Assembly (NCBI GenBank): GCA_026391455.1
Contig: JAPLEH010000023.1
Coordinates: 1 to 64,000, forward strand
Reading direction: 5' to 3'
Source of the DNA: Bacteroidota bacterium
GTDB lineage: Bacteria; Bacteroidota; Bacteroidia; Chitinophagales; Chitinophagaceae
DNA: 64,000 nt
The notes beneath the pieces are model-generated. The model made no database searches, had not been told where the DNA came from, and saw only the letters and a list, made by a program, of their open reading frames with translations. This document shows positions 15,883 through 24,562 of the stretch, piece after piece. The number at the start of each line of letters is the position of its first letter. The stretch's first letter is position 1. A program made the position numbers and the translations under genes.

Positions 15883-17820
15883 TTACAATTTCCCATTCTT
15901 TATCTCATCCACCACTCCCGGATCGAGTAAGGTGGTGGTATCTCCCAGATTCTCCGTTTCGCCTTCGGCAATTTTGCGGAGTATGCGGCGCATGATCTTG
16001 CCGCTTCGGGTTTTGGGAAGACCGGATACAAATTGGATCTTGTCAGGTTTTGCGATTGGCCCGATAATACGTGTCACTGTAAGCAGGATATCCTGGCGGC
16101 GAAGGTTATCATCGCCGTGATGGCCATTATAGATTACATAGGCATATATACCCTGTCCCTTTACATCATGCGGATAACCCACTACGGCACTTTCCACCAC
16201 GCCCGCATGCATGTTGATCGCATTCTCTACTTCGGCGGTACCAATACGATGGCCGCTCACATTCAGTACATCATCCACCCGGCCTGTAATGCGGTAATTG
16301 CCCTGTTCATCGCGCAGCGCACCATCACCGGTGAAGTACAGATTTTCATACGTGGCAAAATAATTCGTTCGGCAACGCTCATGATCGCCATAGGTGGTGC
16401 GTAAAATCGATGGCCAGGGTGCTTTGATACAAAGATTTCCTTTGGTAATGCCGTGCTCATCTTTCTCTGTAACCTCTTCTCCTTTTTCATCTACCAGCAC
16501 GGGTTGTACTCCCGGCATGGGCAAGGTAGCCCAACTGGGTTTGGCCGGTGTAATACCGGCAAAGTTGGAGATAAGACAACCGCCGGTTTCTGTTTGCCAC
16601 CAGGTATCTACAATGGGACATTTTTTCTTTCCAATATTTTCATCGTACCAATGCCAGGCCTCTTCATTGATGGGTTCTCCTACGGTACCCAGCGTGGTAA
16701 GTGAAGACAGATCTTTTCCTTGCAGGGGTTCCAGTCCAAAACTCATCAGGCTGCGGATGGCAGTGGGTGCTGTATAGAGAATATTCACTTTATGCTTGTC
16801 AATGATATCCCAGAAGCGACCGGCATCAGGCCAGGTGGGTATGCCTTCAAACATCATGGATGTGGCTCCGGCACATAATGGACCATATACAATATAACTG
16901 TGGCCGGTGATCCATCCGATATCGGCAGTACAAAAATGAATGGCGCCCGGTTTATATTGAAATACGTTCACAAATGTATAGGTGGTCCATACCATATAGC
17001 CTGCACTGCTGTGTACCACGCCTTTGGGTTTGCCGGTACTGCCGGAAGTATATAAGATGAACAGCGGATCTTCGGCATCCATTTCTTCTGCCGGAAATGT
17101 TACCACCCCGTTTTTTTCCACCTGATCTTCGGCAATATCCATTTCATCTTCCCACCATATATCCCGCCCCTTGATCATACTCACCGGTGTGCGGGTACGG
17201 GTATAAACGATTACTTTTTTCACGGTTTTATTGCCGATCAGGGCATCATCGATCACGCTTTTCAACGGAATATCTTTACCGCCGCGGTAAGCTCCGTCGC
17301 AGGTAATGATATATTCCGCTTTGGCATCATCGAGCCGGTCGGCAATACTTTGAGCAGAAAAGCCACCAAAGATCACACTGTGTATGGCGCCGATACGGGC
17401 ACATCCCAATACTGCATAGGCCAGTTCGGGCACCATGCCCATATAAATACATACCCGATCGCCCTTCTTCACACCGTTATTCTTCAGCATTTGTGCCACC
17501 TGGCATACGCGTTTATGCAGTCGGTTGTAGGTTACGACCCGCACCCGTTCTTCAGGGTTATTGGGTTCCCAGATGATGGCGGGCTTTTCGCCCAGCGTGG
17601 CAAGATGCCGGTCAATGCAATTCTCGGTGATATTGAGCTTTGCACCTGCAAACCATTCTACTTTGGGTTCTTTGAAATTCCAGTTGAGTACGGTATCCCA
17701 TTTTTTACGCCATTGAAAATGTTCCGCCACTCCTGACCAGAAGCCTTCGGGGTCTTCCACGCTTTTCTTATAATCTGCTTTGTATTGTTCCAGTGAAGTG
17801 AGCTGATACGGGTAAGCCAT
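15883..17820 (-). CDS. acs: Acetate--CoA ligase (acetyl-CoA synthetase)
   Basis: The 645-residue cytosolic enzyme activates acetate with ATP and CoA through an acetyl-adenylate. Visible signatures are the adenylate-forming loop L-Y-T-S-G-S-T-G-K-P-K-G-V-V-H, D-T-W-W-Q-T-E-T-G, Y-F-T-G-D-G-A, V-S-G-H-R-I-G-T-A-E-V-E, and the C-terminal catalytic lysine in L-P-K-T-R-S-G-K-I-M-R-R, the residue regulated by acetylation in other bacteria. I start at ATG 17820 (M-A-Y-P-Y-Q-L). The open frame extends 24 codons further up to 17892, but that extension has no homologous look. A one-mismatch promoter box (TACATTTA on the reverse strand, 17839-17846) supports the shorter form. The last codons lie inside a sequence duplicated just downstream. 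An MFS symporter is divergent, hinting at acetate or organic acid uptake coupled with activation. Confidence 0.96.
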   Translation of the reverse strand: MAYPYQLTSLEQYKADYKKSVEDPEGFWSGVAEHFQWRKKWDTVLNWNFKEPKVEWFAGAKLNITENCIDRHLATLGEKPAIIWEPNNPEERVRVVTYNRLHKRVCQVAQMLKNNGVKKGDRVCIYMGMVPELAYAVLGCARIGAIHSVIFGGFSAQSIADRLDDAKAEYIITCDGAYRGGKDIPLKSVIDDALIGNKTVKKVIVYTRTRTPVSMIKGRDIWWEDEMDIAEDQVEKNGVVTFPAEEMDAEDPLFILYTSGSTGKPKGVVHSSAGYMVWTTYTFVNVFQYKPGAIHFCTADIGWITGHSYIVYGPLCAGATSMMFEGIPTWPDAGRFWDIIDKHKVNILYTAPTAIRSLMSFGLEPLQGKDLSSLTTLGTVGEPINEEAWHWYDENIGKKKCPIVDTWWQTETGGCLISNFAGITPAKPSWATLPMPGVQPVLVDEKGEEVTEKDEHGITKGNLCIKAPWPSILRTTYGDHERCRTNYFATYENLYFTGDGALRDEQGNYRITGRVDDVLNVSGHRIGTAEVENAINMHAGVVESAVVGYPHDVKGQGIYAYVIYNGHHGDDNLRRQDILLTVTRIIGPIAKPDKIQFVSGLPKTRSGKIMRRILRKIAEGETENLGDTTTLLDPGVVDEIKNGKL

Positions 17821-18025
17821 ACATTCATTTTTGTGGCTTAAATGTACTACATCGTTGGTATTTATCTGTTGACGACTGCACCCGGCCTGCAAAAATTTTT
17901 ATCCCTAGCATTAAATCTATTCGTATTTTAACGGGCGATGCACCGGTGGTCATTTTCTTTGCCAGTGCAATGTGATTGTTATCTAATCATACGTCAGCAT
18001 TCAAAACCAACGCCAATATTTCTGC

Positions 18026-19591
18026 ATGAATGAAACAAAAACCAGTGGCCAGATTCGCCAGGTCATTGCGGCTTCTTCGGTGGGCACCATGATCGAATGG
18101 TACGACTTTTACATATTCGGTATGTTGTCCACTACCATTTCCACGCAATTTTTCCCTAAAGACAATCCTACGGCTGCATTGCTGAGTACCCTGGCCATTT
18201 TTGCTGCCGGCTTTATTGTACGCCCGTTTGGTGCCCTCGTATTTGGCCGGCTGGGCGATCTGGTGGGAAGAAAATATACCTTCCTGCTTACACTTGTATT
18301 AATGGGCGGTTCCACGTTTTTGATTGGCTGTGTGCCCAGTTATGAAACCATCGGCATTGCGGCACCCATCATCGTATTACTGTTACGTTTGTTACAGGGA
18401 TTGGCATTAGGTGGTGAATATGGCGGAGCCGCCACCTATGTAGCCGAACATGCACCCATTGGTAAAAGGGGCTATTATACCAGCTGGATACAAACCACGG
18501 CCACATTGGGTTTATTCCTTGCACTTGGGGTGATCTTGCTGGTGAAATCAGGCATGCCAGATAAAGCGTTTACTGCAGAATGGGGCGGATGGCGTTATCC
18601 GTTCTGGTTATCTATCTTACTCGTGGGTGTATCCGTGTATATCCGGATGCGAATGAAAGAGTCGCCTTTATTTTCCAAACTGAAATCGGAAGGTAAAACA
18701 TCGGCCAACCCGCTGAAGGAAAGTTTCAGGCATAAGGCCAATTTCAAAATGGTCTTACTGGCATTATTCGGAGCGGTAATGGGGCAGGGTGTGGTGTGGT
18801 ACACCGGGCAATTCTATGCGCAAACTTTTCTGGAAAAAAATTGCGGAATCGAATTTGAGCAAAGCCGCACCATCTTATTATGGGCGATATTATTTGCTAC
18901 TCCTTTCTTTATTTTCTGGGGATGGCTGAGTGATAAGATCGGAAGGAAATGGATCATGATGGCGGGCATGGCATTGGCTGTATTTACCTACCGGCCCATT
19001 TTTGAAACATTTTTGAAAGACTCCAATCTGTATGGAGCTATGGTGAAAAAGCAAATCCCGTTAGAACAAGTAAGGGCTGAAAATACACTGGTGAAAAGTG
19101 ATACCATCCGGTCAAAAGATGCGGAGTCGATCATCAGCCTTTCCAATATCCGAATGACTTTACCGGATGGCGGAAAATTTACCGTGGTGCAAACGGATAC
19201 CCTGATCAGCTATGCAAATGGGAAAGAACATGAAACAAAGTATGGGCAACCCTCTTATATCAATAACAAATTACCGCAATCGCTTTACATCAAATTCATC
19301 GGCCTTGTATTCCTGCTCATTTTGTATGTAACCATGGTGTATGGACCGATCGCAGCATTCCTGGTGGAAATGTTCCCCACACGTATCCGCTATACATCCA
19401 TGAGCTTACCCTATCATATCGGCAATGGAGTCTTTGGCGGATTGGTTCCCTTTATTGGTTTACTGCTCACCAGTACCTATAAAACCGATCCGCTGGTGGG
19501 GCTTTGGTATCCCATTGGGGTGGCGGCGTTTTGTTGTATGGTGGGTATTATTTACCTGCGGAATAAAATTGATAAGAATATAAAGGATTAA
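18026..19591 (+). CDS. MFS transporter, metabolite:H+ symporter (MHS) type, with large loop insertion
   Basis: The product has 521 residues. The N-terminal half shows MHS-family features: G-T-M-I-E-W-Y-D-F-Y-I-F-G, G-R-L-G-D-L-V-G-R-K-Y between TM2 and TM3, and L-L-R-L-L-Q-G-L-A-L-G-G-E-Y-G-G-A. About 12 transmembrane helices are expected in the inner membrane, and typical members transport proline/betaine, citrate, alpha-ketoglutarate or shikimate. The usual size is about 430 residues. The excess is one hydrophilic insertion of about 95 residues (near 325-418), between a helix after D-K-I-G-R-K-W and the helix I-K-F-I-G-L-V-F. Divergent placement from acs suggests a carboxylate substrate, which is inference. 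ATG 18026 is only 4 nt after a TATTTCTG promoter-like box, so the transcript may be nearly leaderless. Confidence 0.88.
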   Translation: MNETKTSGQIRQVIAASSVGTMIEWYDFYIFGMLSTTISTQFFPKDNPTAALLSTLAIFAAGFIVRPFGALVFGRLGDLVGRKYTFLLTLVLMGGSTFLIGCVPSYETIGIAAPIIVLLLRLLQGLALGGEYGGAATYVAEHAPIGKRGYYTSWIQTTATLGLFLALGVILLVKSGMPDKAFTAEWGGWRYPFWLSILLVGVSVYIRMRMKESPLFSKLKSEGKTSANPLKESFRHKANFKMVLLALFGAVMGQGVVWYTGQFYAQTFLEKNCGIEFEQSRTILLWAILFATPFFIFWGWLSDKIGRKWIMMAGMALAVFTYRPIFETFLKDSNLYGAMVKKQIPLEQVRAENTLVKSDTIRSKDAESIISLSNIRMTLPDGGKFTVVQTDTLISYANGKEHETKYGQPSYINNKLPQSLYIKFIGLVFLLILYVTMVYGPIAAFLVEMFPTRIRYTSMSLPYHIGNGVFGGLVPFIGLLLTSTYKTDPLVGLWYPIGVAAFCCMVGIIYLRNKIDKNIKD

Positions 19592-19594
19592 ACG

Positions 19595-20689
19595 CTAACG
19601 TAAGCCTCCATTGTATATATCCAGTTCATACGTTTTCAATTCAGGGACCCACTTGTGCATTTTTTTGGTTAATCCGAATAATGAGAAAATCTTGAATGGA
19701 TTCGTATATATAAAATATAACGATGCCACGTTCATCGCCTTTGACACGGCTTTGGAACCCAACCGGTTTATAATCTCTACGGTTTCGGGAGCGGTAACAT
19801 AAAAATGTTTTCCGGATGGATCAAGACGATAATAAAAACTATCGATGTGTATATACATGTTGATAGCATCCGAAAACCCCCAGGCTATATCTTCTGTTGT
19901 ATCGGCCGGATCCTTATACCGCATTGTAACACCGAATTTTGCCGGTTTGTATTCGAATGGTGTATTTATGGGCGCATTATTCAGAAACTGTTCAAAACTG
20001 AAGAAAATCCCTTTTGGATGCTCCTTAGTGAGAAGTACCGGTGGCAAAGCAGGTCCGGAAGTAATTGTCTCAAATTGAGCAGTAGTTAGATTTTCGAATA
20101 CAGCAGAATCAATAGCTTGAGCTGAAGTAAGCGTATATTTGAGCATTCGTTCCGTGAGTTTTGCAGCATTATCCGGCATCCAGCGCATAGCTGTGAAGAC
20201 CGTATCAATATTTCCGATCTTTTGCACTCCGTTTTTGGCTGACAAGTACAAATCTGCATTGTAATGAAGGTTGCTGGTTATTTTCTCGCTGCTCCCGGAT
20301 ATAGCTGACCCAAACCATCCGGCTTGTGTAATGCCTTCCTTGTAATCAAGGTCTTTAAGTATCACGTATAAAGTTTCTTGTCCCAACCCTTCCCCTGCAA
20401 GTGCATTGAATTTACCCTGCAGATAATTCAGCGTGCCCCCCATAAACCGCAATTCCTGTGGGGGAGATTGTATTTCAAGCCAAACACTTCCCATACTGAA
20501 ACTATCGATCCTGCAATCATATAACACCACTTTGTTGTAGTTGGTGGCAGCAATCAGGTCTTTTTTGGAAACTTTTACTTCTATATAAAAAGGTTGAACA
20601 ATCCGTTGTTCTTTTGGCTTTTTTTTCTGCGCGGATAAAGTATTTGAAAAAAGAATAAAGGGAATTAATATCTTTAATACGTAGGACAT
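19595..20689 (-). CDS. Exported protein of unknown function
   Basis: The product has 364 residues. A signal peptide covers residues 1-20 (hydrophobic I-L-I-P-F-I-L-F, cleavage after T-L-S-A). A short basic K-K-K-P-K-E-Q-R follows, then a globular mixed alpha/beta protein with no membrane segments and no motif I recognise. It could be periplasmic or surface-exposed. The gene is tail-to-tail with the MFS transporter (3 bp apart) and divergent from a small membrane protein gene. A TATCTTTA box on the reverse strand (20723-20730, one mismatch) may be its promoter. Confidence 0.65.
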   Translation of the reverse strand: MSYVLKILIPFILFSNTLSAQKKKPKEQRIVQPFYIEVKVSKKDLIAATNYNKVVLYDCRIDSFSMGSVWLEIQSPPQELRFMGGTLNYLQGKFNALAGEGLGQETLYVILKDLDYKEGITQAGWFGSAISGSSEKITSNLHYNADLYLSAKNGVQKIGNIDTVFTAMRWMPDNAAKLTERMLKYTLTSAQAIDSAVFENLTTAQFETITSGPALPPVLLTKEHPKGIFFSFEQFLNNAPINTPFEYKPAKFGVTMRYKDPADTTEDIAWGFSDAINMYIHIDSFYYRLDPSGKHFYVTAPETVEIINRLGSKAVSKAMNVASLYFIYTNPFKIFSLFGLTKKMHKWVPELKTYELDIYNGGLR

Positions 20690-20742
20690 AAGTCAATCGA
20701 TTTGATTTATAATGGCTCTGGTTAAAGATACAAAATGGTAAT

Positions 20743-20988
20743 ATGAATGCATTCAAACGCTATTTCGGCCTGCTCTTTCTGATTATTGCCCCGTTTGTGA
20801 TCTACGAACTGATAAACGGAGCTATCACTAATATTGACTCCGCCGGAAAAAAAGACATCAACAACCCGGTGATCTGGATCATCATCATTGCCATCTTCAC
20901 CCCTATCGCCATCGGTCTTGTCATTTTTGGCTGGTACGCCTTCCGGGGAGAATATGACCACCTGCCGGAAAAATCGAAGGAACTTTAA
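20743..20988 (+). CDS. Small two-helix membrane protein
   Basis: The product has 81 residues with two transmembrane helices (about 8-27 and 46-67). They are separated by a polar loop (I-T-N-I-D-S-A-G-K-K-D-I-N-N), and the tail is charged (R-G-E-Y-D-H-L-P-E-K-S-K). From memory, similar short proteins occur beside MHS-type MFS transporters in Bacteroidota. Here the MFS gene lies about 1.1 kb away with one reverse-strand gene between. An accessory transporter subunit role, like the small partners of acetate symporters, is possible but unproven. Confidence 0.6.
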   Translation: MNAFKRYFGLLFLIIAPFVIYELINGAITNIDSAGKKDINNPVIWIIIIAIFTPIAIGLVIFGWYAFRGEYDHLPEKSKEL

Positions 20989-21177
20989 TACATACGGTGT
21001 ATACAAACACCCCCTGCTTTTACCTTGGCATTACTTTCAGTCCGGGTTTAAAATTAAACCCGGTAACCAGTGTTGAAAATGCTGCAAACCACCCTTGCAA
21101 GTTATTGATAATCAATTTTTGAATTAATTTTTTACAATCTCACAACAATTGAAGCGTCTTGCTGTTGTAGAAGGAAT

Positions 21178-21185
21178 TACCTTTG
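21178..21185 (+). promoter_or_regulatory. Putative promoter -7 box, very close to the start codon
   Basis: TACCTTTG is a perfect TAnnTTTG and ends 6 nt before ATG 21192. This predicts a leaderless or near-leaderless transcript for the exporter operon. The nearest TTG triplets are at non-ideal spacing. Confidence 0.5.
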
Positions 21186-21191
21186 CACACG

Positions 21192-21473
21192 ATGAAAAAA
21201 GCCGCCTTGATATTTCTCTTTATTTTTTCCCTGGTTCAGGCCCTGCCGGCGATGTATGCCTGGTGCAATAATACATCCATAGCTTTTATCATCGATGAAG
21301 AGAAGAGTGACGATAAAAAAGAAGCAGATACGAAAGTCAAAAAAGAGCTGTTGCCTTATACCAAAACAGATAGCAGCCTTGATAATAAAGTGCATACCGC
21401 CTTTATTTCTGTTGAGACCTTATTCCCACCCCCCTGTCTGAAAAAACTGGTACCTCCTCCGGATCATTGCTGA
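21192..21473 (+). CDS. Small exported protein preceding the ABC exporter operon
   Basis: The product has 93 residues from ATG 21192, preferred over an in-frame ATG at 21183 because the signal M-K-K-A-A-L-I-F-L-F-I-F starts there. The predicted mature part is short, with a charged Asp/Lys/Glu stretch and a proline-rich end (L-F-P-P-P-C-L-K-K-L-V-P-P-P-D-H-C). The gene lies 81 bp upstream of the ABC transporter gene on the same strand, probably in the same transcript. A similarly built small protein with a P-P-P end sits before the SulP gene at 26068. I do not recognise a named family. Confidence 0.6.
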   Translation: MKKAALIFLFIFSLVQALPAMYAWCNNTSIAFIIDEEKSDDKKEADTKVKKELLPYTKTDSSLDNKVHTAFISVETLFPPPCLKKLVPPPDHC

Positions 21474-21554
21474 TCATCTTCGGATACATACTTATGCAAT
21501 ACCTTTGATTATTGCGCTACCCAACATTTTATTCACTGAATAACTATAATTGTT

Positions 21555-23219
21555 ATGCCTGCTACTGCAAGTCCGGTTACGCGAATCCTTGATCTGGTGA
21601 AACTGGACCGGAAAGAAATTACTGCCATTTACTTCTATGCTGTACTGAATGGACTCATACAACTTTCTGTACCACTGGGCGTACAGGCCATTATTGGTTT
21701 TGTACTGGGGGCCTCTATGCGGGCTTCCCTGGTGGTGCTTATTTTACTGGTGGTGCTGGGCGTTTTCAGCGCAGGCATTATGCAGATCAATCAGATGAAA
21801 CTGATCGAGAAAATTCAACAAAAAATATTTGTCCGTTACTCGTTCGCTTTTGCAGAGCACATACCCAAACTGGATATGAAAAAAACGGACAATGTGTACC
21901 TGCCTGAACTCATCAACCGGTTTTTCGATATTCCCGTATTGCAGAAAAGCCTGTCGAAAATCTTACTGGATATTCCGACCGCCAGTATTCAGATCCTTTT
22001 TGGTCTGCTGCTGCTTAGCCTCTACCATCCGGCTTTTATATTTTTTGGACTGATACTGTTGCTCATTCTTTGGTTAATCCTCCGCTTTACTGGCAGGCAT
22101 GGGTTGCAAACCAGTCTTGAAGAAAGTACATTTAAATACCGGGTGGCTGCGTGGCTGGAAGAAATGGCACGTATCATCCGGCCGGTAAAGCTCGCCCGGG
22201 TACATGAACTGCATCTTCGCAAAACAGATGAAATGGTAACCGGATACCTGGAGGGCCGCAACAGCCACTTTAAGGTATTACTTTTTCAATCCCATGTACT
22301 GGTACTTTTCAAAACGGTAATTACTGCGGCCATGCTGATCGTAGGTACCTTCCTGTTAGTTAATCAGCAGTTGAATATCGGTCAGTTCATTGCCGCCGAA
22401 ATCGTGATACTGCTGGTGCTTAATTCCGTTGAAAAACTGATCATGACGCTGAGCAATGTGTACGATACGCTTACAGCAGTTGAAAAACTGGCCAACCTCA
22501 CGGAAAAACCCATTGAAAACAGTGGCTCTCTCCCTTTTCCTGATGGCAAAGAAGGCATAGGCATTGTAATGAAAAACCTGAGCTTTGGATACACCAATGA
22601 TAAAATAATATTGCACGATGTGCAACTGCAGATAAAACCTGGTGAAAAAGTATTGGTAACCGGATCCGAAGGCGCTGGCAAATCCACGCTCCTACGGGTG
22701 ATGTCTGGTTCCTATACTGACTTCACCGGATCATTGCTGTTTGATGGTGTACCCGCCGGCAATTTTGATATAGCATCATTTCGTGCGCAAACCGGAGTAC
22801 TGCTCAGTCAGCAGGATATTTTCCAGGGCAGTTTGTGGGACAATATCACACTGGGCAACGATGCTATTCGCCTGGAAGATGTGCAAAAATTATGCACCTG
22901 TGTGGGACTCGAGGATTATATCACTTCGTTGCCGCTTGGATACGACACCCTGCTTGACCCCACCGGCAAACGCTTATCTAAAACAACCGTACATAAAATA
23001 TTGCTCGTACGTTCATTGGTTCCTAAACCGAGATTGCTTTTACTCGAAGATCCACTGTTATTGCTCGATGAGAAACACCGCCTTCTGACCTTGCAGTTGC
23101 TGTTAGAATCTTCGAATACTACAGTAGTAATGTCGGCCGACGACCACCAGTTCAATGATCGTTTCAATAAAATAATCGCGGTAAATGATGGCAAGGCAAC
23201 CGTTGCCAAAAATCGTTAA
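21555..23219 (+). CDS. ABC exporter (membrane plus ATPase domain) with degenerate catalytic motifs
   Basis: The product has 554 residues. A type I secretion-like transmembrane domain with about 5-6 helices (residues 20-310) is fused to a nucleotide-binding domain (335-550). There is no N-terminal C39 peptidase. Walker A is intact (G-S-E-G-A-G-K-S-T, 370-378) and the Q-loop is present (S-Q-Q-D, 418-421). The ABC signature reads L-S-K-T-T instead of L-S-G-G-Q. Walker B reads L-L-L-L-E-D, with Asp and Glu exchanged (Glu498, Asp499). The switch histidine is replaced (V-V-M-S-A-D-D). Such changes should strongly reduce ATP hydrolysis in a homodimer. HlyD and TolC partner genes follow at 17 bp and with a 4-bp overlap. 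Cargo is unknown. Confidence 0.88.
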   Translation: MPATASPVTRILDLVKLDRKEITAIYFYAVLNGLIQLSVPLGVQAIIGFVLGASMRASLVVLILLVVLGVFSAGIMQINQMKLIEKIQQKIFVRYSFAFAEHIPKLDMKKTDNVYLPELINRFFDIPVLQKSLSKILLDIPTASIQILFGLLLLSLYHPAFIFFGLILLLILWLILRFTGRHGLQTSLEESTFKYRVAAWLEEMARIIRPVKLARVHELHLRKTDEMVTGYLEGRNSHFKVLLFQSHVLVLFKTVITAAMLIVGTFLLVNQQLNIGQFIAAEIVILLVLNSVEKLIMTLSNVYDTLTAVEKLANLTEKPIENSGSLPFPDGKEGIGIVMKNLSFGYTNDKIILHDVQLQIKPGEKVLVTGSEGAGKSTLLRVMSGSYTDFTGSLLFDGVPAGNFDIASFRAQTGVLLSQQDIFQGSLWDNITLGNDAIRLEDVQKLCTCVGLEDYITSLPLGYDTLLDPTGKRLSKTTVHKILLVRSLVPKPRLLLLEDPLLLLDEKHRLLTLQLLLESSNTTVVMSADDHQFNDRFNKIIAVNDGKATVAKNR

Positions 23220-23236
23220 CCAACAAATCTGCAATC

Positions 23237-24562
23237 ATGAGTAATTATCCTATACAATCTTATACCCGCATTTACCTGCATAACCGAAAGAGCCAGGTCA
23301 AGAAATGGTTTTTCGGATGCGTGGCCGTCTTTATTGTTTTTCTATTCCTCCCCTGGACACAGAATATACGGGCCAAAGGAACAGTGACCACCCTGTATCA
23401 GGATCAGCGTCCGCAGGAAGTGAACACCGTCATTGGCGGACAGGTGATCAAATGGCATGTGAAAGAAGGTGATTATATACACAAAGGCGATACCCTGGTG
23501 CAACTGAGCGAGGTGAAAGTGGATTATCTCGATCCCAACCTGCTGGAACGTACTCAGGAGCAGCTCACCGGGAAAAAGCAATCCATTGAATTTTATAAAA
23601 GCAAAGCCGGTGTGGCCGATCTGCAGATTAATGCACTGAACAATGGTTTGCAACTCAAGCTGAACCAACTGGTGAATAAGATCAGTCAGTTGCAGCTTAA
23701 AGTACAGGCCGACAGTGCCGAAGTGGTGGCAGCCAACAATGACTACAGTATTGGCAATAAACAATACCAGCGTCAGAAAGCTATGTACGACAGCGGCCTC
23801 GTATCGCTCACCCAACTGGAAACCCGCAATCAGCAAATGCAGAATGCCCTGGCCAAAAAGATCAGTGCCGAAAACAAGCTGGCCAACAGCAAACAGGACC
23901 TTACTATTACCCGCATTGAAATGAGCGCGATACAACAGGAAAATATGGAAAAAGTAGCCAAAGCGCAGGGAGATCAGTTTCAGTCGCTCACACAGATCGC
24001 AGGTGGACAGGCAGATGTGGCCAAGCTTGAAAATCAATACTCCAGCTATACAATCCGGAATGGGATGTATTTTATTATCGCCAGTCAGAGCGGGCAGGTA
24101 GTGCGGGCACAAAAAGCAGGTATTGGTGAATATGTAAAAGAAGGGGAAATGATTGCACAGATCGTACCCGATCATATACAATATGCCGTGGAAATGTATG
24201 TACGTCCGATTGATCTTCCGCTGATTAATAACGGACAGAAAGTACGTTTTCAATTTGATGGTTTCCCTGCGATAGTATTCAGCGGATGGCCTCGTGCCTC
24301 TACCGGTACATTTGGCGGACTGGTGGCGGCTGTGGAAAGCAATCTCAGCACGAACGGAAAATTCCGTGTGCTGGTAAAAGAAGACCCGGCCGATAAACCC
24401 TGGCCCAAAGAATTGAAAATCGGTGCGGGAGCACAGGGCATTGCTTTGCTGAAAGATGTACCTGTATGGTATGAACTCTGGCGGAATATTAACGGTTTCC
24501 CCCCTGATTATTATTCAAAAGATGATGCTGCAAAATCATCCACAAAATCTGACAAGAAATGA
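23237..24562 (+). CDS. HlyD-family membrane fusion protein
   Basis: The product has 441 residues. One N-terminal transmembrane helix (about 22-38) is followed by the first half of a biotinyl-lipoyl-like domain (V-I-G-G-Q-V-I-K-W-H-V-K-E-G-D-Y-I, near 68-84). Next comes a long alpha-helical coiled-coil hairpin (about 105-275, rich in Q, L and K), then the second lipoyl half (S-G-Q-V-V-R-A-Q-K-A-G-I-G-E-Y-V) and a C-terminal beta domain. These proteins bridge an inner-membrane exporter and an outer-membrane channel in the periplasm. It sits between the ABC and TolC genes in one operon, completing a tripartite exporter. Confidence 0.92.
   Translation: MSNYPIQSYTRIYLHNRKSQVKKWFFGCVAVFIVFLFLPWTQNIRAKGTVTTLYQDQRPQEVNTVIGGQVIKWHVKEGDYIHKGDTLVQLSEVKVDYLDPNLLERTQEQLTGKKQSIEFYKSKAGVADLQINALNNGLQLKLNQLVNKISQLQLKVQADSAEVVAANNDYSIGNKQYQRQKAMYDSGLVSLTQLETRNQQMQNALAKKISAENKLANSKQDLTITRIEMSAIQQENMEKVAKAQGDQFQSLTQIAGGQADVAKLENQYSSYTIRNGMYFIIASQSGQVVRAQKAGIGEYVKEGEMIAQIVPDHIQYAVEMYVRPIDLPLINNGQKVRFQFDGFPAIVFSGWPRASTGTFGGLVAAVESNLSTNGKFRVLVKEDPADKPWPKELKIGAGAQGIALLKDVPVWYELWRNINGFPPDYYSKDDAAKSSTKSDKK

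Noticed and set aside
23342-24253. 303-codon open frame antisense to the HlyD gene
   Set aside because: Composition typical of a shadow frame (His/Phe-rich), while the sense frame is a clear HlyD protein in an operon.
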